Origin: SMWC01 sp964466315
GTDB taxonomy: Bacteria > Pseudomonadota > Gammaproteobacteria > Steroidobacterales > Rariloculaceae
Direction of reading: 5' to 3'
NCBI GenBank assembly: GCA_964466315.1
Contig: CAYXNS010000001.1
Coordinates: 76,093 to 140,092, forward strand
DNA: 64,000 nt
A program made the position numbers and the translations under genes. Below are positions 1 to 8,322 of the stretch, piece by piece; position 1 is the stretch's first letter, and each line of letters opens with the position of its first letter. The notes under the pieces were generated by a model that was not told the DNA's origin, searched no databases, and was given only the letters and a program-made list of their open reading frames with translations.

Positions 1-464
1 TATTCGTCGAGCTCGTCGAAAATCAGCGTGTTCTCCTTGATGCGGTTGGCGACGAGGCCGACCTTGGCACGGCGGGCCGCAACCTTGCCGCGGCTCAGTA
101 GCTCGGCGACGAAGTCGCCGGCAGCGTTGATGTCGATCGGCGACGGCATTACCGGAACGATGACGGTTTCGGCATGGCGGACGAGGTCAGTCAGTTCCGG
201 CCCATGGGACCGCGCTGGGGCATCAATGATCACGTAGTCGGCGTTGCGGGGAATATGTTTCAAGCCTTCGTCGTAGCCGGCAAGACCGACGATCGACGCA
301 GCCGTCTCCGGGCGCTCGTCCAGCCAGCTCAATGCCGAGCCCTGCGGATCGTAATCGGCGAGGGCCGTCGTGTAGCCTTCGGATGCATAATACGCGGCGA
401 GATTGGTCGCAATCGTGCTCTTACCGCATCCGCCTTTGGAGTTGGTGATTAGAATGTGCCGCAT
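1..464 (-). CDS. ParA family ATPase (partial, C-terminus beyond left edge)
   Basis: Cytoplasmic deviant-Walker ATPase of the ParA/MinD type, which uses ATP-dependent dimerisation on DNA or membrane to position cargo. The ATG is at 464 and about 154 codons are present before the window ends, so the C-terminal third is missing. The deviant Walker A KGGCGKST lies at residues 10-17, followed by the A' box with ADYDPQGS, and the Walker B-like strand VIIDAP. The DPQGSALSWL wording is typical of small solitary ParA proteins rather than the parAB pair next to oriC, and no parB is visible on the upstream side, where ubiD lies. Its actual cargo (plasmid-like, chemotaxis or other) cannot be told. Family call is firm, role is open. 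Confidence 0.85.
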   Translation of the reverse strand, partial: MRHILITNSKGGCGKSTIATNLAAYYASEGYTTALADYDPQGSALSWLDERPETAASIVGLAGYDEGLKHIPRNADYVIIDAPARSHGPELTDLVRHAETVIVPVMPSPIDINAAGDFVAELLSRGKVAARRAKVGLVANRIKENTLIFDELDE

Positions 465-594
465 AGTCTTTCCGAGCCTAAGTGAGCGATTTCGTGGTTG
501 TTTTAATGAGCCGGTACGAGGCAGCTAAAGTAGCAGCATTATGACAAATGTCCAATCGTGCCCCCGCTATCGTCGTCGTCCGACTCAGTTATCG

Positions 595-2061
595 TCAGTC
601 GAATCCAATCTCGGCCCAGAGTTCGTCGACGCGTTTGGCGATGTCGGTATTCATGCGAATCGGCTTGCCCCACTGTCGCTCAGTTTCCGCAGGCCATTTG
701 TTGGTCGCGTCGAGGCCCAGTTTAGAGCCGAGTCCGGCAACCGGTGAGGCAAAGTCGAGATAGTCGATAGGCGTCGACTCCACGAGCTGCATGTCACGCG
801 CCGGATCCATCCGGGTACTCATCGCCCAAACCACGTCGGGCCAGTTGCGAGCGTCGATATCGTCGTCGACGACGATGACGAACTTCGTGTACATGAATTG
901 CCGCAAATACGACCAAATTCCGAACATGATGCGCCGCGCGTGCCCGGGGTATTGCTTGCGAATACTAACGACCGCCACGCGATAGGAGCACGCTTCGCTC
1001 GGCAGGAAAAAGTCTACGATCTCCGGGTATTGCGTTTTGAGTATCGGGACGAAGACGTCGTTGAGTGCGAGCCCGAGAACGGACGGCTCATCGGGCGGCC
1101 GGCCGGTGTAGGTCGTGTGATAAATCGGGTCGTTACGGTGCGTGATTTTATCCACCGTCATGACCGGGAAGGTCTCGGTCTCGTTGTAGTAACCAGTGTG
1201 ATCGCCGAAAGGTCCTTCCACTGCGGTATCGCCGGGTGTGATATGCCCCTCGAGCGTGATCTCGGCGCTCGCGGGTACCGAGAGCGAGGAATCCAGGCAG
1301 GTCGTGAGCTGGGTCCGGGCACCGCGCAGCAAGCCTGCGAACGCATACTCCGATATCGTGTCCGGGATCGGAGTGACTGCAGCCAGAAGGGTTGCCGGGT
1401 CGGCGCCGATCGAGACTGCGACCGGAAACGGATCCTCGGGATGGGCAGAGCACCAGGCGCTATAATCCGTCGCGCCGCCCCGATGCGGGAGCCAACGCAT
1501 GATGACGCGATTTCGGTCAACGACCTGCTGCCGGTAGACGCCGAGGTTCTGCCTCTCCGACAGCGGGCCGCGCGTGGTCGTCAGGCCCCAGGTGATGAGC
1601 GGTCCGGCATCGTCCGGCCAGCAGGTCTGAATCGGCCACATGCCGAGATCGACGTCTTTGCCTTCGATAACCACATCCTGGCACAGCCCCGTCCGCGAAG
1701 TTCGTGGAGCCATCTTCAGAATCTCCTTGACGAGCGGTAGTTTCTGCCAGGCATCACCGAGGCCTTTCGGCGGTTCGGGCGCCTTGAGCGCTGCCAGCAG
1801 CGTTCCGAGGCGCTGAAAACCTGAAGGTCCCGTCGTGCCCAGCGCGGCCGCGATGCGGCCCGCCGTGCCGAAGAGGTTCGCGAGTATCGGGACGTTACCG
1901 TCGCTGGGACGCGTGAATAAGAGCGCGGGACCACTCCGGGACAGCGTGCGGCGGCAGATCTCCGTGAGTTCAAGCGACGGGCTCACGGGCACATCGATCT
2001 GTTTAAGCTCACCGTCGGCCTCGAGCGCATCCAGGAACTCGCGCAGATCCTCGAACTTCAC
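595..2061 (-). CDS. ubiD: 4-hydroxy-3-polyprenylbenzoate decarboxylase UbiD
   Basis: Decarboxylates 3-polyprenyl-4-hydroxybenzoate in ubiquinone synthesis, using prenylated FMN made by UbiX. The protein matches the E. coli UbiD pattern along its whole length: TCWPDDAGPLITWGL, RQNLGVYRQQ, MRWLPHRGGA, the GPFGDHTGYYNE stretch, and the C-terminal LGLDATNKWP. Start: a GTG at 2061 gives VKFEDLREFL, which lines up with the usual MKYNDLRDFL start and gives 488 residues; another GTG at 2088 would add nine residues, and neither has a good Shine-Dalgarno site. The gene stands alone between the ParA-like gene and the divergent dapF. No ubiX is in the window, so the cofactor must come from elsewhere. Confidence 0.95.
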   Translation of the reverse strand: MKFEDLREFLDALEADGELKQIDVPVSPSLELTEICRRTLSRSGPALLFTRPSDGNVPILANLFGTAGRIAAALGTTGPSGFQRLGTLLAALKAPEPPKGLGDAWQKLPLVKEILKMAPRTSRTGLCQDVVIEGKDVDLGMWPIQTCWPDDAGPLITWGLTTTRGPLSERQNLGVYRQQVVDRNRVIMRWLPHRGGATDYSAWCSAHPEDPFPVAVSIGADPATLLAAVTPIPDTISEYAFAGLLRGARTQLTTCLDSSLSVPASAEITLEGHITPGDTAVEGPFGDHTGYYNETETFPVMTVDKITHRNDPIYHTTYTGRPPDEPSVLGLALNDVFVPILKTQYPEIVDFFLPSEACSYRVAVVSIRKQYPGHARRIMFGIWSYLRQFMYTKFVIVVDDDIDARNWPDVVWAMSTRMDPARDMQLVESTPIDYLDFASPVAGLGSKLGLDATNKWPAETERQWGKPIRMNTDIAKRVDELWAEIGFD

Positions 2062-2189
2062 AGCAGGTTTAGGCCAGGGTGAATCCACTATAATCTCATC
2101 CGCGGCTCAAGCCTCTGGCTTAGCCATTAAGGGGTGTCCGTTGTAGGGGCCGATCACGTTAACCTTCCATGAGCGCCATTGCTAGCACC

Positions 2190-3029
2190 ATGAAGCTTAA
2201 GTTCAACAAGATGCACGGGGTCGGCAACGACTTCATGGTCATACGCTGGCCCGCAGGGATCGGCGTTCCGGACGACGCGGTCCTGCGCCTCTGGGCGGAT
2301 CGGCGTCGTGGCGTCGGGTTCGACCAGCTCATGCTGGTCGATCTCGGTTACGATGGGCCTGAGGACGGCGCTTACCGGGTCTTCAATGCCGATGGTGGCG
2401 AGGTCGAGCAATGCGGCAACGGCGTGCGCTGCGTAGCGCGATTACTGGCCGCGGACAGCGGCGTCGACGAGCTCAGGCTCTCGAGCGCAAGAGGTGTTGT
2501 CGAAGCGCGTGTCCTCGAGGGCGGCAAGGTCGAGGTCAATCTTGGCATCCCGGACTTCTCGCCTGGCTCTCTGCCCTTCGATGCTACGGCCGAAGCGTCG
2601 AGTTATGGCTTGCGTGTGGGCGAGACGGACGTCGAGTTCGGGGTGGTCTCGCTCGGTAATCCGCACGCCGTGATCGTCACGGATTCCGTGGAAGACGCTC
2701 CGATCGGTATACTGGGGTCGAGGTTTCAAGAGTTGAGCGCCTTCCCGAGAGGTGTCAACGTCGAATTCATGGAGATTCGTGGCGCCGAGCGTATCGGTCT
2801 GCGGGTCTTCGAGCGCGGTGTCGGGGAAACACTGGCCTGCGGCACGGGGGCTGCGGCAGCTGCGGCAGTCGGCCGTGATCGAGGCGATCTCGGTTCTCGC
2901 GTCGAGGTCAGTCTTCCCGGCGGCGAGCTCGCGGTTAACTGGGAGGGTCGCGGTCAACCGTTGTGGCTGGCCGGACCCACGACCTGTGTATACGAGGGAC
3001 AGATCGAGTATGAGCCAACAGAAAAATGA
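2190..3029 (+). CDS. dapF: Diaminopimelate epimerase
   Basis: Interconverts LL- and meso-diaminopimelate, the last-but-one step to lysine and the source of the peptidoglycan cross-linking residue. Visible signatures are HGVGNDF at residues 9-15, the first catalytic cysteine in EQCGNG (Cys75) and the second in ACGTGA near residue 217; the two cysteines act as the acid/base pair. At 279 residues it matches the family length. I chose the ATG at 2190 because MKLKFNKMHG aligns with the family N-terminus; an in-frame ATG at 2169 adds seven residues and neither has a clear ribosome site. The end overlaps the following DUF484 gene by 20 bases, so the two are probably translated together. Confidence 0.95.
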   Translation: MKLKFNKMHGVGNDFMVIRWPAGIGVPDDAVLRLWADRRRGVGFDQLMLVDLGYDGPEDGAYRVFNADGGEVEQCGNGVRCVARLLAADSGVDELRLSSARGVVEARVLEGGKVEVNLGIPDFSPGSLPFDATAEASSYGLRVGETDVEFGVVSLGNPHAVIVTDSVEDAPIGILGSRFQELSAFPRGVNVEFMEIRGAERIGLRVFERGVGETLACGTGAAAAAAVGRDRGDLGSRVEVSLPGGELAVNWEGRGQPLWLAGPTTCVYEGQIEYEPTEK

Positions 3030-3756
3030 GGCCGTTGCGGAGGACTCGTTCTCCGCCGCCGATATCGCTGATTACCTGCAGCAGAATCCCGACCTCTTTG
3101 ATCGGCACCCGAGCCTCTTGATGAACCTGAAGGTCGCCCACGAGCCGGGCGGCGCGGCCATATCGTTGGTCGAGCGGCAGGTTACGTTACTCCGGGAGCG
3201 TAGCGACGAACTCGAACGTCAGCTCAAGGATTTGGTCGCGGTCGCCAAACTCAACGATGCACTCGTCGAGAGAATCCATCGGCTATCCGTACAACTCATG
3301 GCTGCTTCCGGTTGCGAGGAGCGCGTTGAGATGCTCGAAACCTGTCTCCGCGAGGAGTTTCGTGCGGAACGCGCGGCGGTCGTGTTGTTCTCGCCGCTGT
3401 CGGACGAAACGGTCGCCGGTGATGGATTTCTCAAGATAACGGACCGCAGCGACCCCGGGCTGAAACCCTTCACAAGCTTCCTAAAGTCTGCGCGGCCTCG
3501 CTGTGGCCTGATCCGCGATCGACAGAAGGCGTTTCTTTTCGAGGACAACGCGGGGGAGATTAGTTCGGCTGCGCTGGTTCCGTTGGGGTCCCACGCGGAA
3601 ATCGGCTTCCTGGTCATTGGCAGTCGCGATCCCGACTATTTCAATCCCGGCAAGGGAATGGAATTTCTCGCGCGGCTCGGTGAACTCGTCTCGGTTGCGC
3701 TCGTCGGCCAGGGGAGCCCGGATGCAGAGACTGGATCCCGAGAAAATGAGCTCTGA
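3010..3756 (+). CDS. DUF484 family protein
   Basis: A 248-residue protein of the DUF484 family, which has a GAF-like fold and is regularly found between dapF and xerC in gammaproteobacteria. The N-terminal part (residues 1-60) has ADIADYLQQNPDLFDRHPSLL, then a likely coiled coil (SLVERQVTLLRERSDELERQL), then the GAF-like half with EERVEMLETC and ALVPLGSHAEIGFLVIGS. Start at the ATG 3010, inside the end of dapF; a longer frame open from 2752 lies wholly inside dapF and is not believable. Its function is unknown; the conserved neighbourhood is the only clue. It overlaps xerC by 35 bases. Confidence 0.9.
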   Translation: MSQQKNEAVAEDSFSAADIADYLQQNPDLFDRHPSLLMNLKVAHEPGGAAISLVERQVTLLRERSDELERQLKDLVAVAKLNDALVERIHRLSVQLMAASGCEERVEMLETCLREEFRAERAAVVLFSPLSDETVAGDGFLKITDRSDPGLKPFTSFLKSARPRCGLIRDRQKAFLFEDNAGEISSAALVPLGSHAEIGFLVIGSRDPDYFNPGKGMEFLARLGELVSVALVGQGSPDAETGSRENEL

Positions 3757-4642
3757 GAAATTCCTCGCCAATTATCTCCGGCACCTGAGAGACGAGCGGC
3801 GACTCTCTCCGCATACCCTGAGCGCTTATCGGCGCGATCTCGGCGCATTCCTCGACTACTGTCGCCACGGCTCGCTCGAGCTAACAGCGCTCGATTCCTA
3901 CGCCGTACGGCAGTTTGCGGCAGAGTCGCATAGGAAGGGGTTGAGCTCGCGCAGCATCGCCAGGAGACTGTCGGCCGTGCGGCGGTTTCTCCACTACCTG
4001 GTGCTGGAGAACGTGCTGAGTTCGAATCCCGGGGTCGGTGTGCAGGCGCCGAAGCCTGCGCAACGGCTTCCGGCGACGATGGACACCGACCAGGTGGCAA
4101 GTCTCCTCGCGCTTGAGGGGGATGACACGTTCACCGTGCGCGATCGCGCGATGCTCGAACTACTGTATTCATCCGGACTGCGGTTGTCGGAGCTCGTTGG
4201 GCTCGATCTCGTCGACCTCGATCTGAAGGATCAGACGGTTCGGGTAACGGGTAAGGGCAACAAGACGAGAGTAGTTCCCGTCGGGCGAATCGCGGTCGCC
4301 GCGCTGGAGTCGTGGTTAAAGTTACGCGCAACGCTCGCCGCGATGGGCGAGAACGCACTGTTCGTCTCGAAGCGCGGTGCGCGTCTCGCAGGCAGATCCG
4401 TCCAGGCGCGTCTGAAACAATGGGCCAAGCGCCAGGGTGCCGGTTTCGCGATCCACCCGCATATGCTCAGGCATTCATTCGCGACGCATATGCTCGAGTC
4501 CAGCGGAGACCTGAGAGCCGTACAGGAGCTGTTGGGCCACGCGAGTATCTCTACGACTCAGGTCTACACACATCTTGATTTCCAACATCTCGCCCATATA
4601 TACGACGAAGCGCATCCCCGGGCGAGGCGCCGGGGCGACTGA
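3722..4642 (+). CDS. xerC: Tyrosine recombinase XerC
   Basis: Site-specific recombinase that with XerD resolves chromosome dimers at dif. The 306-residue product has the SAM-like N-terminal core-binding domain (LANYLRHLRDERRLSPHTLSAYRRDL) and the catalytic domain with Arg in SGLRLSEL, Lys in GKGNKTR, HMLRHSFATH, GHASISTTQVYTH with the nucleophilic tyrosine. The ATG at 3722 has AGGGGAG five bases upstream, better than the alternative ATG at 3746. The order dapF-DUF484-xerC is the classical one. XerC rather than XerD is called from this context; sequence alone separates them less safely. Confidence 0.92.
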   Translation: MQRLDPEKMSSEKFLANYLRHLRDERRLSPHTLSAYRRDLGAFLDYCRHGSLELTALDSYAVRQFAAESHRKGLSSRSIARRLSAVRRFLHYLVLENVLSSNPGVGVQAPKPAQRLPATMDTDQVASLLALEGDDTFTVRDRAMLELLYSSGLRLSELVGLDLVDLDLKDQTVRVTGKGNKTRVVPVGRIAVAALESWLKLRATLAAMGENALFVSKRGARLAGRSVQARLKQWAKRQGAGFAIHPHMLRHSFATHMLESSGDLRAVQELLGHASISTTQVYTHLDFQHLAHIYDEAHPRARRRGD

Positions 4643-4681
4643 ATCCCGAATAGCAGCGGGGTTTGCCGGGCCGGATCTCAG

Positions 4682-5231
4682 ATGGACACATTCCACGGTA
4701 CAACCATTGTCTGCGTCCGCCGCGACGAGCAAGTCGCAGTTGGCGGAGATGGGCAGGTCACGCTCGGCGACAAAGTCATGAAAGGCAATGCGCGCAAGGT
4801 TCGGCATCTGCATGACGGCAAGGTTTTGGCGGGTTTCGCTGGCGGGACCGCGGACGCGTTTACGCTATTCGAGTATTTCGAAAAGAAACTCGACCAATAC
4901 GGCAACCTCACGCGTGCCGCGATCGAACTTGCCAAGGACTGGCGAACGGATCGGATGCTCAGGCGCCTGGAGGCGCTTCTGTGTGTTGCGGACAATGAGA
5001 AGTCGTTANNNNNNNNNNTTACTGATCTCGGGGACGGGCGACGTCATCGAACCCGAGAACAATCTGCTCGCAATTGGCTCCGGCGGGGCATATGCTCAGG
5101 CGGCGGCGCAGGCGTTACTCGACAACACGGATCTCGATGCGCGAGCGATCGTCGAGAAAGCACTCGCCATTGCCGGCGACATCTGCATCTACACCAATCA
5201 CCAGATCACGATCGAGGAACTCGGCCGGTAG
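4682..5231 (+). CDS. hslV: ATP-dependent protease subunit HslV (interrupted by an assembly gap)
   Basis: Proteolytic chamber subunit of the HslUV (ClpQY) two-component protease. The start MDTFHG precedes TTIVCVRR, so the mature N-terminal catalytic threonine is residue 7 after propeptide removal. Residues 1-109 read through GGTADAFTLFEYFEKKL and LAKDWRTDRMLRRLEALL up to the ten N at 5009-5018; the rest (ISGTGDVIEPENN, AIGSGGAYAQAAAQALL, ICIYTNHQITIEEL) follows in another frame because ten is not a multiple of three. The triplet tta stands on both sides of the gap, and alignment to E. coli HslV leaves room for one copy only, so the real gene is probably intact at 178 residues. hslU follows 14 bases on. 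Confidence 0.93.
5009..5018. other. Assembly gap (10 N) inside hslV
   Basis: Ten N are a conventional placeholder rather than a measured distance. Flanks are ...aagtcgtta and ttactgatctcg..., so both contig ends carry tta. Removing the N and one tta restores a continuous HslV frame of family length. This suggests a negative gap, that is two contigs overlapping by at least three bases. Confidence 0.95.
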
Positions 5232-5245
5232 ACGGCTTATCCGGC

Positions 5246-6553
5246 ATGTCGATGACTCCGAGAGAAATCGTCCAGGAACTGGACAAGCATATCGTCGGCC
5301 AGGTCGAGGCGAAACGCGCGGTCGCGATCGCGCTTCGAAACCGCTGGCGCCGCGTGCAGGTCGGCGAGCCGCTCAGCAGCGAGATTACTCCGAAGAATAT
5401 TCTCATGATCGGACCGACGGGTGTCGGCAAGACGGAGATAGCCCGACGCCTCGCTCGTCTTGCCCGCGTGCCGTTCATCAAGGTCGAAGCCACGAAGTTC
5501 ACGGAAGTCGGCTATGTGGGTCGCGAGGTCGATTCGATCGTTCGCGATCTCGCCGACATGGCCGTGAAGATGGTTCGCGAGGAGGAACTGACCAAAGTCA
5601 AGCATCGCGCTACGGATGCTGCGGAAGACCGTTTGCTTGATGCGTTGTTACCCGGGTCGCAGGATATCGGCGACAGTAGCGAAACACGACAACGCTTTCG
5701 CAAAATGCTCCGGGAGGGTGAGCTCGACGATCGCGAAATCGAGATCGAAGTAGAAGCCCCCGTGATTGGTGTCGAGATCATGGCCCCTCCCGGCATGGAG
5801 GAAATGACCAATCAGTTGCAGAGCATGTTTCAAAACGTGTCGGGCGGTAGGCGCAACAAGCGAAAACTCAAAGTCGAAGCAGCTCTCAAACTTCTCACGG
5901 ACGAGGAAGCGAGCAAGATGATCAACGACGAGGACATCAAGCTCAAGGCGCTCAACGCCGTGGAGCAGGATGGGATCGTATTCTTAGACGAGATCGACAA
6001 AGTTGCGCGACGCGCCGAGACGATGGGCGCGGACGTTTCGAGGGAGGGCGTGCAGCGTGATCTGTTGCCGCTCGTCGAGGGCTGCACCGTAAGCACGCGC
6101 TACGGCATGGTACGCACGGATCACGTATTGTTTATCGCATCTGGCGCCTTCACCGTAGCGAAGCCGTCGGATCTTATCCCCGAGTTGCAGGGACGATTCC
6201 CGATCCGCGTCGAACTCGACGCACTGACTTCGGCCGACTTCGTCCGCATTCTCACGGAGCCCGACGCGTCGCTGACCGAGCAATACACGGCGCTAATGGG
6301 CACGGAGAAGGTCGAACTCGGTTTCGATACCGGGGGTATCGAGCGCATCGCCGAAGTGGCTTACCACGTGAACGAGCGTACAGAGAACATTGGGGCGCGA
6401 CGGCTCCACACCGTCATGGAGAGACTCCTGGAGGTGGTCTCGTTCGAGGCAGCGGATAAGGGCGGGCAGTCTATCGTCGTCGACGCCGCCTACGTCGATG
6501 AGCATCTCGGTGAGCTCGTTCAGGATGAAGACCTCGCTCGTTATATTCTCTAA
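5246..6553 (+). CDS. hslU: HslUV protease ATPase subunit HslU
   Basis: AAA+ unfoldase that recognises substrates and threads them into HslV. The 435-residue protein (E. coli 443) has Walker A GPTGVGKT at residues 56-63, the pore-loop-containing GYVGRDV-like stretch (GYVGREVDSIVRDLA), the intermediate (I) domain around residues 110-230, Walker B GIVFLDEIDK, the sensor-1 region and the C-terminal tail ending LARYIL that docks in HslV. The frame is open from hslV through the gap, but the real start is the ATG at 5246, or at 5252 two codons later. The stop at 6553 abuts the next start codon, so the operon continues. Confidence 0.96.
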   Translation: MSMTPREIVQELDKHIVGQVEAKRAVAIALRNRWRRVQVGEPLSSEITPKNILMIGPTGVGKTEIARRLARLARVPFIKVEATKFTEVGYVGREVDSIVRDLADMAVKMVREEELTKVKHRATDAAEDRLLDALLPGSQDIGDSSETRQRFRKMLREGELDDREIEIEVEAPVIGVEIMAPPGMEEMTNQLQSMFQNVSGGRRNKRKLKVEAALKLLTDEEASKMINDEDIKLKALNAVEQDGIVFLDEIDKVARRAETMGADVSREGVQRDLLPLVEGCTVSTRYGMVRTDHVLFIASGAFTVAKPSDLIPELQGRFPIRVELDALTSADFVRILTEPDASLTEQYTALMGTEKVELGFDTGGIERIAEVAYHVNERTENIGARRLHTVMERLLEVVSFEAADKGGQSIVVDAAYVDEHLGELVQDEDLARYIL

Positions 6554-6952
6554 ATGGAGCACGCCCCGAGTCCCGTCGACATCAAGTTGCGGAATCGCTC
6601 GCGCAAACTCCAGATCAGTTTCTCCGACGGACGGCAATTCGCGCTGACAGCCGAGTATCTGCGTGTATTCTCGCCGTCTGCGGAAGTTCAGGGGCACGGC
6701 GGCAGCGAATCCGTGCTCGTTACGGGCAAGGAGAGGGTGGGGATCGAGAAGATCGAGCCCGTCGGCCGTTACGCGGTCAGGCTCGTATTCGACGACGGCC
6801 ACGATACGGGCCTTTATACCTGGCCTATACTCTACGACCTGGGCTCGGAATTTGAGAGCAATTGGCGGCGATACCTGACCCGGCTCGAAGAAGCGGGCGT
6901 AAGCTGCTCTCCGGCGGAATCGAATGACGGACGAGAAGAACAAGAAGAATGA
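6554..6952 (+). CDS. DUF971 / gamma-butyrobetaine hydroxylase-like N-terminal domain protein
   Basis: A 132-residue protein with the DUF971 pattern: IKLRNRSRKLQISFSDGRQF near the start, LTAEYLRVFSPSAEVQGHG, IEPVGRYAVRLVFDDGHDTGLYTWPIL. This domain occurs alone in many proteobacteria, typically near hslVU or ubiE, and also as the N-terminal part of gamma-butyrobetaine hydroxylase, where it binds zinc. A link to iron-sulfur or metal handling has been proposed for the family, but nothing here proves it. The ATG directly follows the hslU stop, and the gene overlaps ubiE by 29 bases, so it is translationally embedded between them. The C-terminus is acidic (DGREEQEE). Confidence 0.85.
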   Translation: MEHAPSPVDIKLRNRSRKLQISFSDGRQFALTAEYLRVFSPSAEVQGHGGSESVLVTGKERVGIEKIEPVGRYAVRLVFDDGHDTGLYTWPILYDLGSEFESNWRRYLTRLEEAGVSCSPAESNDGREEQEE

Positions 6953-7691
6953 TGACCTGACCGACTTCGGTTTCGAGTCCATTCCACGCGAGGACAAGAA
7001 GAGTAGAGTGCGCGGAGTCTTCGATTCCGTGGCGAGCCGCTACGACCTCATGAATGACCTAATGTCTGCCGGCGTGCATCGGCTCTGGAAGCGTGTGACA
7101 GTTGCAAAGAGCGGCCTTAAAGCCGGAGACGCTGCACTCGATATCGCGGCCGGCAGCGGTGACCTGAGTCTCGGGCTCGCGCGACAGGTCGGCCCGACCG
7201 GCTCAATCTACGTGACCGACATCAACAAGAAGATGCTCACCGTCGGACGCGACCGTCTCATCGATGCTGGCTGCGCCGGCAACGTCTACTACGTTCAGGC
7301 AGACGCGGAGCAGCTGCCTTTCAGGTCGCGCAAATTCGACTGCGTGACTATAGGTTTCGGCCTCAGAAATATGACGGACAAGGCTGCCGCGCTCGCATCG
7401 ATGTTACGGGTATTGAAGCCGGGTGGGCGGCTTATGGTTCTCGAGTTTTCCACCCCGCGAATCGGCCCTCTGGAGCCACTCTACGATTTTTATAGCTTGC
7501 AGGTCCTGCCGAGATTGGGCGAACTCGTTCTCGACGATGCCGGTAGCTATCGATATCTCGCCGAATCGATTCGAAAGCAGCCCGATCAGGACGAACTCAA
7601 AGCACTCATGACGCAGCAGGGCTTCGAGCGCTGCGAATATCTCAACTTCTCCGGTGGGATCGTGGCGCTGCACCTCGGTTACCGAATCTAG
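6924..7691 (+). CDS. ubiE: Ubiquinone/menaquinone C-methyltransferase UbiE
   Basis: S-adenosylmethionine-dependent class I methyltransferase that methylates the benzoquinol ring at C2 in ubiquinone synthesis (and demethylmenaquinol where present). The 255-residue protein has the family signatures VASRYDLMNDLMSAGVHRLWK, the SAM-binding loop LDIAAGSGDLS, IGFGLRNMTDK and VLEFSTP, and ends with the typical FSGGIVALHLGYRI. It is followed at once by ubiJ and ubiB, the usual ubiquinone cluster. The start ATG at 6924 lies inside the DUF971 gene. Confidence 0.96.
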   Translation: MTDEKNKKNDDLTDFGFESIPREDKKSRVRGVFDSVASRYDLMNDLMSAGVHRLWKRVTVAKSGLKAGDAALDIAAGSGDLSLGLARQVGPTGSIYVTDINKKMLTVGRDRLIDAGCAGNVYYVQADAEQLPFRSRKFDCVTIGFGLRNMTDKAAALASMLRVLKPGGRLMVLEFSTPRIGPLEPLYDFYSLQVLPRLGELVLDDAGSYRYLAESIRKQPDQDELKALMTQQGFERCEYLNFSGGIVALHLGYRI

Positions 7692-7704
7692 GATCGAGTC
7701 TCTC

Positions 7705-8313
7705 GTGAAACCGTCTCTTCTCGCCGTCGCAGAACAGGTATTGAACGCTCATGTTCATGACTCCACGGCGGCAATGGATCGGCTCTCGACGCTCGAGGGA
7801 AAGCGCATCGCTGTCGATATCGCCGGGCTGGGGATCACGATCGTACTGTCGGCAAAGGAAGAGCGGCTACGCGTAGAACTCGAGGGCGAGGCGCCGGCAA
7901 CGGCCACGGTGCGCGGTACACCTCTCGCGTTGCTCGCGTCGCTGCGTGGCGACCCCCTCGGCAGCTTCGGCGGCGGTGGGCTCGCGGTGACTGGCGACGC
8001 CGAAGTCGCGGAAGAGTTCTCGACCTTGTTGCGTCTCACACGACCAGACTTGGAAGAACAGCTCTCCCACATCATGGGGGACGTGCTCGCGCACCAGATC
8101 GAAAACGCGGTTTGCGGAGCCGGCAATTGGGGCGAACAGGCGCTTACCGCTCTGTGCATGAACACCTCTGAGTTTCTGCAGGAAGAGAGCCGTCAACTGC
8201 CGGCACGCGTGGAAGTCGACGGATTTTTCACGGCAGTCGAGATACTGCGAGACGATGCCGAGCGGGTCGCAGTCAAGATCGACCGGCACATTAGAGCGGC
8301 GGATAGAGGCTAG
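7705..8313 (+). CDS. ubiJ: Ubiquinone biosynthesis accessory factor UbiJ (SCP2 domain)
   Basis: Lipid-binding accessory protein of the soluble Ubi complex; with UbiK it helps present the hydrophobic quinone intermediates to the hydroxylases. The product is about 202 residues: an SCP2-like half (GLGITIVLSAKEERLRVELEGE ... ATVRGTPLALLASLRG) followed by a helical C-terminal half with WGEQALTALCMNTSEFLQEESRQLP. I chose GTG 7705 (VKPSLLAVAEQVLN), 13 bases after the ubiE stop and preceded by aggatcgag; the frame is open back into ubiE but those residues look like shadow coding. Position between ubiE and ubiB is diagnostic, since the sequence itself is weakly conserved. Confidence 0.88.
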   Translation: MKPSLLAVAEQVLNAHVHDSTAAMDRLSTLEGKRIAVDIAGLGITIVLSAKEERLRVELEGEAPATATVRGTPLALLASLRGDPLGSFGGGGLAVTGDAEVAEEFSTLLRLTRPDLEEQLSHIMGDVLAHQIENAVCGAGNWGEQALTALCMNTSEFLQEESRQLPARVEVDGFFTAVEILRDDAERVAVKIDRHIRAADRG

Positions 8314-8322
8314 CGACGCGAG

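Noticed and set aside
898..1740. A 280-codon frame opposite ubiD
   Set aside because: Antisense to conserved ubiD; rich in Arg, Asp and Gly as expected for a shadow frame.
4682..6553. HslV-HslU fusion of 623 codons
   Set aside because: The frame is continuous only because ten N shift the HslV reading frame; HslV's own C-terminus and stop are present in the other frame.
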